A stretch of DNA of 64,000 nt, taken from positions 14,362-78,361 of the forward strand of contig JBFJOO010000009.1 of NCBI GenBank assembly GCA_041617635.1, given 5' to 3'. Made by a program: the position numbers and the translations under genes. The DNA comes from JAABRB01 sp041617635 (GTDB lineage: Bacteria; Pseudomonadota; Gammaproteobacteria; Burkholderiales; SG8-39). The notes under the pieces are model-generated. The model made no database searches. It was not told the origin of the DNA and saw only the letters and a list, made by a program, of their open reading frames with translations. Shown here in pieces: positions 15,656 to 26,023 of this stretch (position 1 is the stretch's first letter; every line of letters starts with the position of its first letter).

Positions 15656-17259
15656 CCGTTCGGGGCCGCGGGCAACCACTCGAATGCGGCCCGCACGAAG
15701 TCTTCGCCTCGTTGCAGCACGCGAATGAGCCGCAGGTCACGCCGACCCTCGTCCAGCATGGCCTCGTAGACGCGCCCTTCTTTCCAGCTTTCCGGCGGCA
15801 GCAACAGGTGCGGCGGGTCTGCCTGTGATGCGTCCGGGAGCAGGATCGCGTTCACGTTGACGAAGGCAAAGGTTCCCGCCGACGCTTTCCAGTCGGCGCC
15901 TCCGGGGCTTCCCTTTGCCTGCGGGCGCAGTGATACCGCGGCCGGCTTGCGGCTGATGAGCTGGATGTCGACGTGCGTGCTCTTGTCGATGTCGGCATGC
16001 GTGCGGCGAATCACGCCCAGCCACCATTCGTTGCGCCCGGAGACCGAGAAGGTGACCAGCATGCCGCTGCGCGCCCAGTTCGCGCCCGGCTGCGGCATTT
16101 CCGCGCCGACTTCGCTGCCGCCGGCATCGCGGATGGTCCAGGCTTCGGGCGGGGCGAACGCGATGTCGTCGTCGCTCGCGAGCTCCAGGCCGCGCGACTT
16201 GCTTGGCGCGGCATCGCCGCCGGCGAGATGCTTGCAAATGCCAGCATAGCCGTGCACGAGCATCAGCTCGCCCTGCGCCGGCGAATGGACGGGCGCCGCG
16301 CGCGGCGGAGTCGGCCCCCAGATGCGCAGCAAGTGCTCGACGGTGGCGAGCTGTGCATGCGACGGGATGTCCTTGCCGAACACGCTCGCGTCGTTGTCAT
16401 CCGCTGTTGCGATCTGTTTGTGGAGTCTCGTCAGCGCGTCGAGCCCCACCCCGGGTCCGAAGTAGCGCGTGGCGGGGTCTTGCGACTCGGGCGTCGCGCG
16501 CCGCGGCGGATCTTCCCCTTGGGGATCGAAGCAGAATGGATTGTCCGCGGCGCCGGGCGGGCGCAGCGCAAAATCTTCCCCGAGCTGCTCAGCCACCCGG
16601 TCGGCGATCTCGATCTGCTCCGAGGCGAGCGTCTCGGGCGCGGCGACGTGCACCATCAGCAGCCGCAGGAGCTCGTGGGTCGCCGTGGTCGAGACTCTCT
16701 GACTGCGGTGCGGGTGAACCGCGGTATTCGCGCAGCCGGCGGCCTCTGCGCCGGCATGCACCGCGTACGCGCGTCGCCATGCGCTCGTGGGAGCGTCCAC
16801 GTAATGGATGAGACAGAGCTTAGCCAGCGTTCGGCACGCGCGCAGCCCGCGCACCGCGCCCACGGCCGCGGCGCCCATCGCCGACGCGTCGGTCTTCACG
16901 ATCGCCTGGAGGCGCGCGGCCGACGCGCAGGACGCGTCGGCGAGGCTCGCCGCATAGGCGAACATGGCTTTCCACTTCGTCTCGCGCAACACCTGGTTGT
17001 CGGCTGAATCCGCGAGGTACTGCTTGAGCAGCTTGGCGACGTGCGCCGTGCCCGCTTCCTGGATGAGGCCCAGGATTTCGCTGCGGGCCCGCTCGTCGAG
17101 ATCGGTCGCGTCGCCGGGCGCACCCAGCCAGCCGCGCAACTCGCCTAGCGCGGTGACCGGATCGCGTTCGCGGAGGTCCGCAAGCATCGCCGACGCGGAG
17201 GCGGCGCTCCGCATCGGATCGTCGGGGCCGGACCCCGGGCTCTTGATCCACTCCAGCAC
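15649..17259 (-). CDS. Conserved hypothetical protein, possibly PilZ/cyclic-di-GMP related
   Basis: A 536-residue soluble protein with no signal peptide. The opening MLEWIKSPG, the DPVTALGELRGWLG segment and the helical N-terminal half (about 1-240) resemble long betaproteobacterial proteins sometimes annotated as cyclic-di-GMP-binding. The C-terminal third (about 385-530) is beta-rich and could be a PilZ-like barrel (WARSGMLVTFSVS, WWLGVIRR), but I see no RxxxR...DxSxxG signature. It starts at GTG 17259 behind AGGAGGG on its own strand. It converges on the TIR-like gene with a seven-base overlap. The assignment is from general resemblance only. Confidence 0.65.
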   Translation of the reverse strand: MLEWIKSPGSGPDDPMRSAASASAMLADLRERDPVTALGELRGWLGAPGDATDLDERARSEILGLIQEAGTAHVAKLLKQYLADSADNQVLRETKWKAMFAYAASLADASCASAARLQAIVKTDASAMGAAAVGAVRGLRACRTLAKLCLIHYVDAPTSAWRRAYAVHAGAEAAGCANTAVHPHRSQRVSTTATHELLRLLMVHVAAPETLASEQIEIADRVAEQLGEDFALRPPGAADNPFCFDPQGEDPPRRATPESQDPATRYFGPGVGLDALTRLHKQIATADDNDASVFGKDIPSHAQLATVEHLLRIWGPTPPRAAPVHSPAQGELMLVHGYAGICKHLAGGDAAPSKSRGLELASDDDIAFAPPEAWTIRDAGGSEVGAEMPQPGANWARSGMLVTFSVSGRNEWWLGVIRRTHADIDKSTHVDIQLISRKPAAVSLRPQAKGSPGGADWKASAGTFAFVNVNAILLPDASQADPPHLLLPPESWKEGRVYEAMLDEGRRDLRLIRVLQRGEDFVRAAFEWLPAAPNGQ

Positions 17260-17281
17260 AGGCGCCCTCCTGGGATCGCCC

Positions 17282-17299
17282 CCCGGGTGGAGGCCCGGG
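17282..17299 (-). promoter_or_regulatory. Hairpin in the leader of the 536-residue protein gene
   Basis: Two CCCGGG hexamers (17282-17287 and 17294-17299) flank TGGAGG and can form a six-pair stem shortly before the ribosome site. A TAGAAT box (minus strand, 17331-17326), five of six to the -10 consensus, lies upstream. The arrangement could modulate translation. Confidence 0.3.
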
Positions 17300-17443
17300 C
17301 GCGCGATCGGGACGCTGACGAGCTCATTCTAGGCAGGTGCGCCGGGCCGGAATGCGCTTCTCGCCTGCTTTTGAGAACCTGTGCCGTAGCCGGATGAGCG
17401 ATAGTTCACGTTTGGCGCGCGAGCGATGCCGCGGCGAATGCGA

Positions 17444-19591
<2,148 letters not shown>

Positions 19592-19595
19592 GCGC

Positions 19596-20468
19596 TCACC
19601 GCGCCGTGAGGCCGTTGTACCAGTCGAGGATCTGCGCGCCGTTCCAGAACACCACGCCCGGCCGCGCGGCCATCTCGGCGAATGCGCGCTCGACGTGGCG
19701 GATGCGGTGCGGCACGCCGGAGAGGTAGGGGTGGCAGGCGACCGCCATCACCTTGGCGCGCTCGGCGCTCTCGTCGTACAGGCACTCGAAATGATCCATG
19801 ACCCGCGAGTGGAACACGTCCGAGGTGTGGTACTGGAGCGCCATCAGCACGATGTCGTGCAGCTCGAAGTTGTAGGGCAGCGCGACGATCGGCTTCCCCT
19901 TGGTCTTGAGGCGGACCGGCTCGTCGTCGAGCACCCAGTCGCCGATGTACTCAATGCCCGCGGCGGCGAGATAGTCGATGGTGTCGAAGGTCTGCGTGAG
20001 ACCCGGCCCGAACCAGCCGCGCGGGCGCTGCCCCGAGAACTTCGTGATGATCTCGACCGCGCGCTGGATGACCTCCTGCTGGTTCTCGAGCTTGTGCATC
20101 GGCATTTGCTCGTAGCTGTGGGCATTCAGCTCCCAGCCGCTCTTCATGCACGCCTCGACGAGCTGCGGATAAGCCTCGCAGGTTTTCGCGTTGAGCGTCA
20201 CCGTCGGCTTGATGCCGAGGCGCTCGTACATGCGCTTCAGGCGCCAGAACCCGACGCGGTTGCCGTACTCGTGCCAGGTCCAGTTCGGGAGATCGGGGAT
20301 CATCGGCTGGCCCTGCGGCGGCGTGATCACCATGCGCGCCATCGGGCGCGAGAGATCCCATTCCTCGAGCGCGAGGACGGGCCAGACGACGAGCCGGGCG
20401 CCGGCGGGCAGCTTGAGCGGCGCGCGGCCTTCGATCGCGGAGTAGGGCAGTCGCTCGTGGGGAAGCAT
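19596..20468 (-). CDS. Polysaccharide-deacetylase-family hydrolase, PuuE/allantoinase-like
   Basis: The 290-residue protein belongs to the NodB-fold group that includes cofactor-independent allantoinase PuuE rather than cell-wall deacetylases. The signature PNWTWHEYGNRVGFWRL (about 61-77) is followed by TVTLNAKTCEAYP (about 89-101), GWELNAHSYEQ (H117) and RPRGWFGPGLTQTFDT (about 146-161). Members act on ureides, amides or related small molecules. The neighbouring bicupin genes fit a ureide-like pathway, but this is inferred. AGAGGAG precedes the start, and GlgX follows after four bases. Confidence 0.82.
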   Translation of the reverse strand: MLPHERLPYSAIEGRAPLKLPAGARLVVWPVLALEEWDLSRPMARMVITPPQGQPMIPDLPNWTWHEYGNRVGFWRLKRMYERLGIKPTVTLNAKTCEAYPQLVEACMKSGWELNAHSYEQMPMHKLENQQEVIQRAVEIITKFSGQRPRGWFGPGLTQTFDTIDYLAAAGIEYIGDWVLDDEPVRLKTKGKPIVALPYNFELHDIVLMALQYHTSDVFHSRVMDHFECLYDESAERAKVMAVACHPYLSGVPHRIRHVERAFAEMAARPGVVFWNGAQILDWYNGLTAR

Positions 20469-20489
20469 CGGTTTCTCCTCTTGAATTCA

Positions 20490-20501
20490 GCGGACGTCCG
20501 C
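20490..20501. promoter_or_regulatory. Perfect 12-base palindrome in the divergent deacetylase/bicupin region
   Basis: GCGGACGTCCGC is a perfect palindrome lying 22 bases before the deacetylase start and 116 before the bicupin start. A symmetric site in a 148-base divergent region is a reasonable operator candidate. No regulator gene adjoins it. Confidence 0.35.
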
Positions 20502-20539
20502 CCGGCGACGGTGCGCGAGGCGTGTGAGCGAAATGGTAC

Positions 20540-20568
20540 TCGATACGTCTTGCATCATGTTTCGATAC
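20540..20568 (+). promoter_or_regulatory. Two direct repeats TCGATAC, 22 bases apart
   Basis: TCGATAC occurs at 20540-20546 and 20562-20568, two helical turns apart, 49-77 bases before the bicupin start. Such phasing is typical of tandem operators or activator sites. Confidence 0.3.
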
Positions 20569-20616
20569 CCGGCAAATTGTCGTTCCGCATCCGTGTCAGT
20601 TTGCCGAGGAGCAGCC

Positions 20617-21477
20617 ATGGCCACCCACTATCCCTTCGTGCACGTCGACGACGTTCCGCCGCTCAACATGGATCCGAAGCAGGGCTGGAGCATCTCGGAT
20701 TTCCGCGTCATCATGGACGGGCGCATGGGCTGCTCGTCGACGATCTTCCGCGGCCTCTTCATGCCCGGCGCGATCCACAAGAAGCACCGGCACGACAACT
20801 GCGACGAGATGTACTACGTGGTGCGCGGCCACGGCCTCGCCGGGGCGGGGGACGACCGGGTGGAGCTCTACGCGGGCCACTATCACTACATCCCGCGCGG
20901 CACGGAGCACTGGCTCATCAACCTCTCCAAGACCGATCCGATCGAGGTGTACGGTATCTACGACCGCTCGCCGAGCGTCGAGGCGACCGGCTATGTCTAC
21001 ACCGGCGACGTCACGGAGGCCGACCTCAAAGCGCCGCGCACCGCGAGCCGCGATCGCAAGCACCCCGTGATCCACGACGATCTCGTGCCGATCTACAAGA
21101 CCTCGCGCGGGGAGGGCTGGACGCAGGACTACTTCAACCAGCCGATCAGCCGCGTGCACGGCGCAACCACGACCTGGATGCAGGGCTACTTCGGTGCCGG
21201 CACCGTGCACCAGAAGCACCTCCACGAGAATTGCGAGGAGGTCTGCTACATCCTCAAGGGACACGGCCTCGCAGGAGTGGGCAAGCACCGCGTCGAATTA
21301 CACGCGGGTCATTTCCACTACATCCGGCCTGGCGAGGAGCACTGGCTCGTCAACCTCAGCAAGACCGACGTCCTCATCGCGCCGGGCTGGTACATCGGCG
21401 CGGGCGACCTCGACGAGACCGGCTACCGGCACCTCGGGCCGGTCACCGACGCGGACCGCAAGGAGCGCACCGAGTAA
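20617..21477 (+). CDS. Bicupin protein built from two near-identical cupin domains
   Basis: A 286-residue protein. Both halves carry the complete cupin motif 1: H57, H59, E64 in the first and H201, H203, E208 in the second. Each has the motif 2 histidine (H98 and H242), so both sites can bind metal. A 62-residue stretch of each half (from H54 and H198) is identical at 38 positions by eye, pointing to recent internal duplication. Known bicupins include ureidoglycine aminohydrolase, gentisate dioxygenase and oxalate decarboxylase; none is a clear match. The start ATG 20617 follows GAGGAG; an earlier ATG at 20524 would add an unlikely leader. It ends flush against the second, convergent bicupin gene. 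Confidence 0.8.
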   Translation: MATHYPFVHVDDVPPLNMDPKQGWSISDFRVIMDGRMGCSSTIFRGLFMPGAIHKKHRHDNCDEMYYVVRGHGLAGAGDDRVELYAGHYHYIPRGTEHWLINLSKTDPIEVYGIYDRSPSVEATGYVYTGDVTEADLKAPRTASRDRKHPVIHDDLVPIYKTSRGEGWTQDYFNQPISRVHGATTTWMQGYFGAGTVHQKHLHENCEEVCYILKGHGLAGVGKHRVELHAGHFHYIRPGEEHWLVNLSKTDVLIAPGWYIGAGDLDETGYRHLGPVTDADRKERTE

Positions 21478-22368
21478 CTACGCGCCCTCGATCCGCTCGA
21501 CCATCGGTTCCCACTCGCTCCGGAACCGGAACGCCTCGGTAGGCGTCGGCAGCGGCGCCTGCGTTTCGATCCAGCGCACCGGCGCGGCGCCGATGTTGCG
21601 AAAGCTGTGGAAGCAGCCGACGCCGTTCCATACGTAATCGCCGGCCTTGATCCGGTACGTTTTTCCGTCGAGCACGGCTTCCGCCTCGCCCTGCAGCACG
21701 AAGTACGATTCCTCGAGCGGGTGGTCGTGCTGCGTGCCCATGCCGCCCGGGCGGAACTGAACCATGAACATCGCGAGGTGTTGCGCGCCGAGCATCCGGT
21801 CGACAAACTCCTTGATCGCGACGCCGTGGATCGAGCCGCTGCGTGCGCCGACCGCCGAAATATCGCCCGCGTCGGGAAGCTGCGAGTCGTCGAAGCGCCC
21901 GAGGTGCGCGTTCACGCGCGGGTCGCGCAGATCAGGCACCTCGCCCGATTCGGCGACCTTGCCGTCGCGATGGAAAAGCGTGTCCCGGAAGTCGCTGTCC
22001 TCGGGCTTGGGCTGCGGCGCGCACATCTCCAGCAGCTGCACTTTCCCGGGCCCGGGGTTGTACAGCGCGTAGCTCATGCCGAGCCGCACCAATCCGTAGT
22101 GATCCTTCGCGAGCTGATACGCGCGTCCGTCGATGGCGACGACCGGGTTGCCCTCCAGGACGTAGAAGCCTTTCTCGAAGGCGTGGGTCACGGGCTTCAG
22201 GTAGCCGCCCGCCTCGAGCTGCGCGATCCCCAGACCCATGTGCACGGACGCCGGGGAGATGGTGTGATCGACGAGCTCGGTCCGCGTGTAACCCGAGCTG
22301 TGCGCCGCGTACCGCGACGGTGTGGCGGATTTGCGTGCCGAAACGCTGCCTACATAGTGTCGATTCAT
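21478..22368 (-). CDS. Bicupin protein, ureidoglycine aminohydrolase-like
   Basis: With the start at 22368 (GAGG eight bases upstream) the product is 296 residues. The N-terminal cupin (about 35-115) has lost most metal ligands, reading VTHAFEKGFYVLEGNP. The C-terminal cupin (about 195-275) is complete: GTQHDHPLEESYFVLQGEAE, then GDYVWNGVGCFHSFRN. One structural and one metal-binding cupin is the plan of (S)-ureidoglycine aminohydrolase (AllE), which also favours Mn. Together with the PuuE-like hydrolase this suggests breakdown of a ureide or similar amide. The substrate is not proven. It is divergent from the TRAP transporter genes. Confidence 0.75.
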   Translation of the reverse strand: MNRHYVGSVSARKSATPSRYAAHSSGYTRTELVDHTISPASVHMGLGIAQLEAGGYLKPVTHAFEKGFYVLEGNPVVAIDGRAYQLAKDHYGLVRLGMSYALYNPGPGKVQLLEMCAPQPKPEDSDFRDTLFHRDGKVAESGEVPDLRDPRVNAHLGRFDDSQLPDAGDISAVGARSGSIHGVAIKEFVDRMLGAQHLAMFMVQFRPGGMGTQHDHPLEESYFVLQGEAEAVLDGKTYRIKAGDYVWNGVGCFHSFRNIGAAPVRWIETQAPLPTPTEAFRFRSEWEPMVERIEGA

Positions 22369-22452
22369 GAAGATTGCCTCGCGGAAGACAGGGTCGAGAA
22401 ATCGCAACATACCACCGGACAAGGGGCGGAGGCACGGCGTGCCGTCCGCGAT

Positions 22453-22462
22453 ATGCGCGCAT
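22453..22462. promoter_or_regulatory. Ten-base palindrome in the bicupin/TRAP divergent region
   Basis: ATGCGCGCAT is perfectly symmetric and lies upstream of a TATACT box (22507-22512, five of six to the -10 consensus) in the 260-base region between the divergent bicupin and dctP genes. It may be an operator for either gene. Confidence 0.25.
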
Positions 22463-22538
22463 TTCGGTGCGCGTCACGCACGCTCTCGCCATCCGTGGAG
22501 TTGGCCTATACTGCCTCTGTCGCGCAGGGAGGAGGACC

Positions 22539-22580
22539 CGGGGCGGCTAGGTCGCCCCGCGACTGCACCACATTAGTGCA
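22539..22580 (+). promoter_or_regulatory. Structured leader upstream of dctP
   Basis: A seven-pair stem CGGGGCG / CGCCCCG (22539-22545 and 22553-22559) with a seven-base loop is followed by a second stem TGCAC / GTGCA (22564-22568 and 22576-22580). Both lie downstream of the TATACT box, in what would be a roughly 110-base 5' leader. A run of five T at about 22593 follows. I do not recognise a known riboswitch. Confidence 0.35.
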
Positions 22581-22628
22581 CTTCCTGTCGATTTTTGCCC
22601 GACCTACTTATCTACGGGAGAATCCACT

Positions 22629-23723
22629 ATGGAACGTCGCAAATTTCTGACGGGCGCAGCGGCCGGAGGAGCTGCGGTTGCCGCGGCAACGCTGTCCGCG
22701 CCGGCGATCTCGCAGGGGATCAAGCAGCTCAAGATGGTGACGACCTGGCCCAAGAACTTTCCCGGGCTGGGAACGGGTGCGGAGAACCTCGCCAAGCGCA
22801 TCAACACGATGTCCAACGGCAAGCTGGACGTGAAGGTGTTCGCCGCCGGCGAGCTCGTCCCGCCGTTCCAGTCCTTCGACGCCGTGTCTGCCGGCAACGC
22901 GGAGATGAGCCACTCGGTGTCCTACTACTGGCAGGGCAAGTCGCCGGCCTTCAACTTCTTCGGTGCGGTCCCGTTCGGCATGACCACCATGGAGCATGCT
23001 TCCTGGATGCTGTGGGGCGGAGGCATGAAGCTGTGGGAGGACCTCTGCGACCAGTTCGGCGTCAAGCCTTTCATGCGCGCGAGCACCGGCGTGCAGATGG
23101 GCGGCTGGTACCGCAAGGAGATCAAGTCGCTCGATGACTACAAGGGGCTGAAGTTCCGCATGCCCGGGCTGGGCGGCGAGGTGCTGCGCAAGCTGGGCGC
23201 GGCGGTGGTCAACCTGCCGGGCGGCGAGATCTTCCCCGCGCTGCAGGCCGGCACCATCGACGGCACCGAGTGGGTGGGACCGTGGAACGACATGGCCTTC
23301 GGCTTCTACCGGGTCGCCAAGTACTACTACTGGCCGGGCTTCCACGAGCCCAACACGACCGGCGAGGTGCTCGTGAACAAGAAGGTATGGGCGTCGCTCT
23401 CCAAGGAGGAGCAGACCATCATCGAGGTGGCGGTGCAGGCCGAATCGATGCGCGAGTACGCCGAGTTCAACTGGGGCAACTCGACCGCGCTCACCACGCT
23501 GCTCGAGAAGCACAAGGTCGAGCTGCGCAAGTTCTCCGACGACCTGCTCACCGAAATCGGCAAGGTTGCGGGCGAGGTGGTGGCGGAGATCGGGAACAAG
23601 GACGAGACCACCAAGAAGGTCTACGAGAGCTTCATCGGTTTCCGCAAGCAGGCCATCGCATGGACGCGCATCGGCGAGCAGGGCTTCATGAACGCGCGCT
23701 CGCTGCCGTTCAAGTACTCGTAA
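22629..23723 (+). CDS. dctP: TRAP transporter substrate-binding protein (DctP family, TakP-like)
   Basis: A 364-residue periplasmic protein with a twin-arginine signal (ERRKFLTG, residues 2-9, then an alanine-rich h-region ending near SAPAIS). DctP landmarks are present: KFRMPGLGGEVLRKLGA (about 173-189, with the carboxylate-clamping Arg) and DGTEWVGPWND (about 214-224). This version of the motif is close to the oxo-acid binder TakP and the mannitol/chloroaromatic group of TRAP proteins. The likely ligand is an organic acid. GGGAG precedes the start. The permease genes follow after 146 bases. Confidence 0.93.
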   Translation: MERRKFLTGAAAGGAAVAAATLSAPAISQGIKQLKMVTTWPKNFPGLGTGAENLAKRINTMSNGKLDVKVFAAGELVPPFQSFDAVSAGNAEMSHSVSYYWQGKSPAFNFFGAVPFGMTTMEHASWMLWGGGMKLWEDLCDQFGVKPFMRASTGVQMGGWYRKEIKSLDDYKGLKFRMPGLGGEVLRKLGAAVVNLPGGEIFPALQAGTIDGTEWVGPWNDMAFGFYRVAKYYYWPGFHEPNTTGEVLVNKKVWASLSKEEQTIIEVAVQAESMREYAEFNWGNSTALTTLLEKHKVELRKFSDDLLTEIGKVAGEVVAEIGNKDETTKKVYESFIGFRKQAIAWTRIGEQGFMNARSLPFKYS

Positions 23724-23869
23724 TCGTTTCAGGCACACCGTACCCCGGGGCCGGGCGGCGTTGAACACGCGGTCCGGCCTCGAATTGCGTGGAGCTCCGC
23801 CGCGACCGGCCGGCGACGTGCCCGAACGACCTGGCCGAGCGGAACCCAGGCGCTGACGGAAAGCACAAC

Positions 23870-24424
23870 GTGAAGTCACTGGCGAAATTTGTGGGGGTGA
23901 TCGATGTCCTGAACGAGTACATCGGCCGCGCGGTATCCTGGCTTGCGCTCGGCATGGTGCTCGTCCAGTTCGTACTGGTCATGATGCGCTACGTGTTCGG
24001 GCTCGGGTCGACGGTCACCCAGGAGGCGGTCGTGTACATGCATGCGGCCGTCTTCCTGGTCGCAGCCGGCTATACCCTGGTGCACGACGGCCATGTGCGC
24101 GTCGACATCTTCTACAGCGTCGCCTCGCCGCGCGCAAAGGCCATCATCGACATCATCGGGGTGCTCGCCTTCCTGCTTCCGACGTGCGCGCTCGTGTTCT
24201 GGGTCGGTTGGCCGTATGTGCGCGCGTCGTGGGCGGTCATGGAGATTTCCCAGGAAGGTAGGCTCGGAATCCCCGCGGTCTACCTGCTCAAGACGCTGAT
24301 CCTGGTGTTCGCCGGCCTGCTCGCGCTGCAGGGTCTGGCGCTTGCCGCGCGCTCGGCGCTCATTCTCAAGGGCGCCGAGCTGCCGAAGTCGTGGAAGGAC
24401 GCCGAACTGGAGATGCGGTCATGA
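23870..24424 (+). CDS. dctQ: TRAP transporter small permease (DctQ)
   Basis: The 184-residue product starts at GTG 23870 behind GACGGAAAG. The longer frame from 23789 is not hydrophobic and is unlike family N-termini. Four membrane segments are visible (starting about residues 17, 52, 92 and 136). DctQ wraps the DctM transport domain. Its TGA overlaps the dctM ATG, a coupled start. A charged C-terminal tail is cytoplasmic. Confidence 0.9.
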   Translation: MKSLAKFVGVIDVLNEYIGRAVSWLALGMVLVQFVLVMMRYVFGLGSTVTQEAVVYMHAAVFLVAAGYTLVHDGHVRVDIFYSVASPRAKAIIDIIGVLAFLLPTCALVFWVGWPYVRASWAVMEISQEGRLGIPAVYLLKTLILVFAGLLALQGLALAARSALILKGAELPKSWKDAELEMRS

Positions 24425-25995
24425 CCCATGTCGGCGAGTGGCTCAGCATCGGGTTGCTCGTCGCGATGTGCGTGTTCATTCTGCTCGGCTTCCCGGTTTC
24501 GATCACGATCGCCGGGGCGGCGCTCATTTTCGCCGGAATCGGCTACTTCGCCGGCGTGTTCGACGCGTCCTTCTTCGGCTTTTTCCCGAACCGCATCTAC
24601 GGCGTGATGACCAACGAGGTGCTGATCGCCGTGCCGCTCTTCATCTTCATGGGCGTGATGCTGGAGCGCTCGAAGGTCGCCGAGGAGCTGCTCGACACGA
24701 TGGGCCAGCTGTTCGGATCCCTTCGTGGAGGTCTGGGAATCTCGGTGTCGGTGGTGGGCGCATTGCTCGCCGCTTCGACCGGCATCGTCGGGGCGACCGT
24801 CGTGACGATGGGCCTGCTGTCGCTGCCGACCATGCTGCGCCGCGGCTACGACCCGCGGCTCGCCTGCGGCTCGATCGCCGCTGCCGGAACGCTTGGCCAG
24901 ATCATCCCGCCGTCCATCGTGCTGGTCGTGCTGGGCGACCAGATCTCGAACGCCCATCAGGAGGCCCAGCGTGCGCTCGGCAATTTCTCGCCGGAGCCGA
25001 TCTCGGTCGGCGACCTCTTCGCCGGCGCTCTGATCCCCGGGCTCGTGCTGGTTGGGATGTACATCCTTTTTCAGATCGGCTGGGCGATCGTGCGACCGAA
25101 GTCCTCGCCGTCGATTCCCCGCGACGCGTCGATGCGATCCGGGCACATGGCGATGCGGGTCATCCACGCGCTGGTCGCGCCCGTGGTGCTGATCGTCTGC
25201 GTGCTCGGGTCGATCCTGGCAGGGATCGCAACGCCGACCGAAGCGGCCGGAGTCGGGGCGGTGGGCGCAACGCTCCTCGCGGGCCACCGGCTCGCGGAGG
25301 GACGTCCGGTGCCCGTCTATGTGGCGGCGGCCTGCCTGGTCGGCGTGATCGTCCTCACCACGTTCGTCGACATGCGCGTGGCGCGCGACGAGGTCCCCAC
25401 GAGGCAGATGATCGCATCGGTCATCGCCGCGCTGATGTGCCTGGGGATCGCCTGGGGGCTCCTGGTCGCGCTGGTGCGCGTGTACCGCGACAACACGCTC
25501 GTCCCGGTGATGCGTATGACGACGCGGCTCTCCTCGATGATCTTCGTGATCGTGATCGGTGCGCAGCTCTTCTCGCTGGTGTTTCGCGGCTACGGCGGTG
25601 ACGAGATGGTGCATAGATTCCTCACCGGCATTCCCGGCGGTGCCGTCGGCGCGATGATCGTGGTGATGGCGCTCATGTTCGTGCTGGGCTTCTTCCTCGA
25701 CTTCATCGAGATCACGTTCGTGGTGGTGCCGATCATCGCGCCGGTGCTTCTGAAGATGGGGCTGGACCCGGTCTGGCTCGGCATCATGATCGCGATCAAC
25801 CTGCAGACGTCGTTCCTCACGCCGCCGTTCGGGCTGGCGCTCTTCTACCTGCGGGGGGTGGCGCCGCCGGAAGTCACGACCATGCATATCTATCGCGGCA
25901 TCATCCCGTTCGTGATGATCCAGCTCCTGATGCTTGTCGTGCTCTCCTATTTCCCGGTCCTGGCGACCTGGCTGCCGAACGTCATATTCCGCTGA
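24421..25995 (+). CDS. dctM: TRAP transporter large permease (DctM), long mannitol/chloroaromatic subtype
   Basis: The 524-residue permease has about 14 hydrophobic segments. Conserved DctM sequences are AVPLFIFMGVMLERS (about 70-84), GSIAAAGTLGQIIPPSI (about 150-167) and the second half opening around FFLDFIEITFVVVPI (about 423-438). It is about 90 residues longer than ordinary DctM. The extra hydrophobic segment lies around residues 270-365, as in the mannitol/chloroaromatic branch. The Na+-driven import cycle needs DctP and DctQ, both adjacent. The start ATG 24421 overlaps the dctQ stop (ATGA). Confidence 0.92.
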   Translation: MTHVGEWLSIGLLVAMCVFILLGFPVSITIAGAALIFAGIGYFAGVFDASFFGFFPNRIYGVMTNEVLIAVPLFIFMGVMLERSKVAEELLDTMGQLFGSLRGGLGISVSVVGALLAASTGIVGATVVTMGLLSLPTMLRRGYDPRLACGSIAAAGTLGQIIPPSIVLVVLGDQISNAHQEAQRALGNFSPEPISVGDLFAGALIPGLVLVGMYILFQIGWAIVRPKSSPSIPRDASMRSGHMAMRVIHALVAPVVLIVCVLGSILAGIATPTEAAGVGAVGATLLAGHRLAEGRPVPVYVAAACLVGVIVLTTFVDMRVARDEVPTRQMIASVIAALMCLGIAWGLLVALVRVYRDNTLVPVMRMTTRLSSMIFVIVIGAQLFSLVFRGYGGDEMVHRFLTGIPGGAVGAMIVVMALMFVLGFFLDFIEITFVVVPIIAPVLLKMGLDPVWLGIMIAINLQTSFLTPPFGLALFYLRGVAPPEVTTMHIYRGIIPFVMIQLLMLVVLSYFPVLATWLPNVIFR

Positions 25996-26011
25996 CGGGC
26001 GATCGACCCGT
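25995..26011. terminator. Small hairpin between convergent dctM and TSUP genes
   Basis: Arms ACGGG / CCCGT (25995-25999 and 26007-26011) start at the last base of the dctM stop codon and sit in the 28-base gap between converging genes. Without a T-run it is a weak bidirectional terminator candidate. Confidence 0.25.
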
Positions 26012-26023
26012 GCGCGCCCGCGA

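Noticed and set aside
20524..20616. An upstream ATG extending the bicupin by 31 residues
   Set aside because: The extension has no homologous feature, and a good GAGGAG site precedes ATG 20617.
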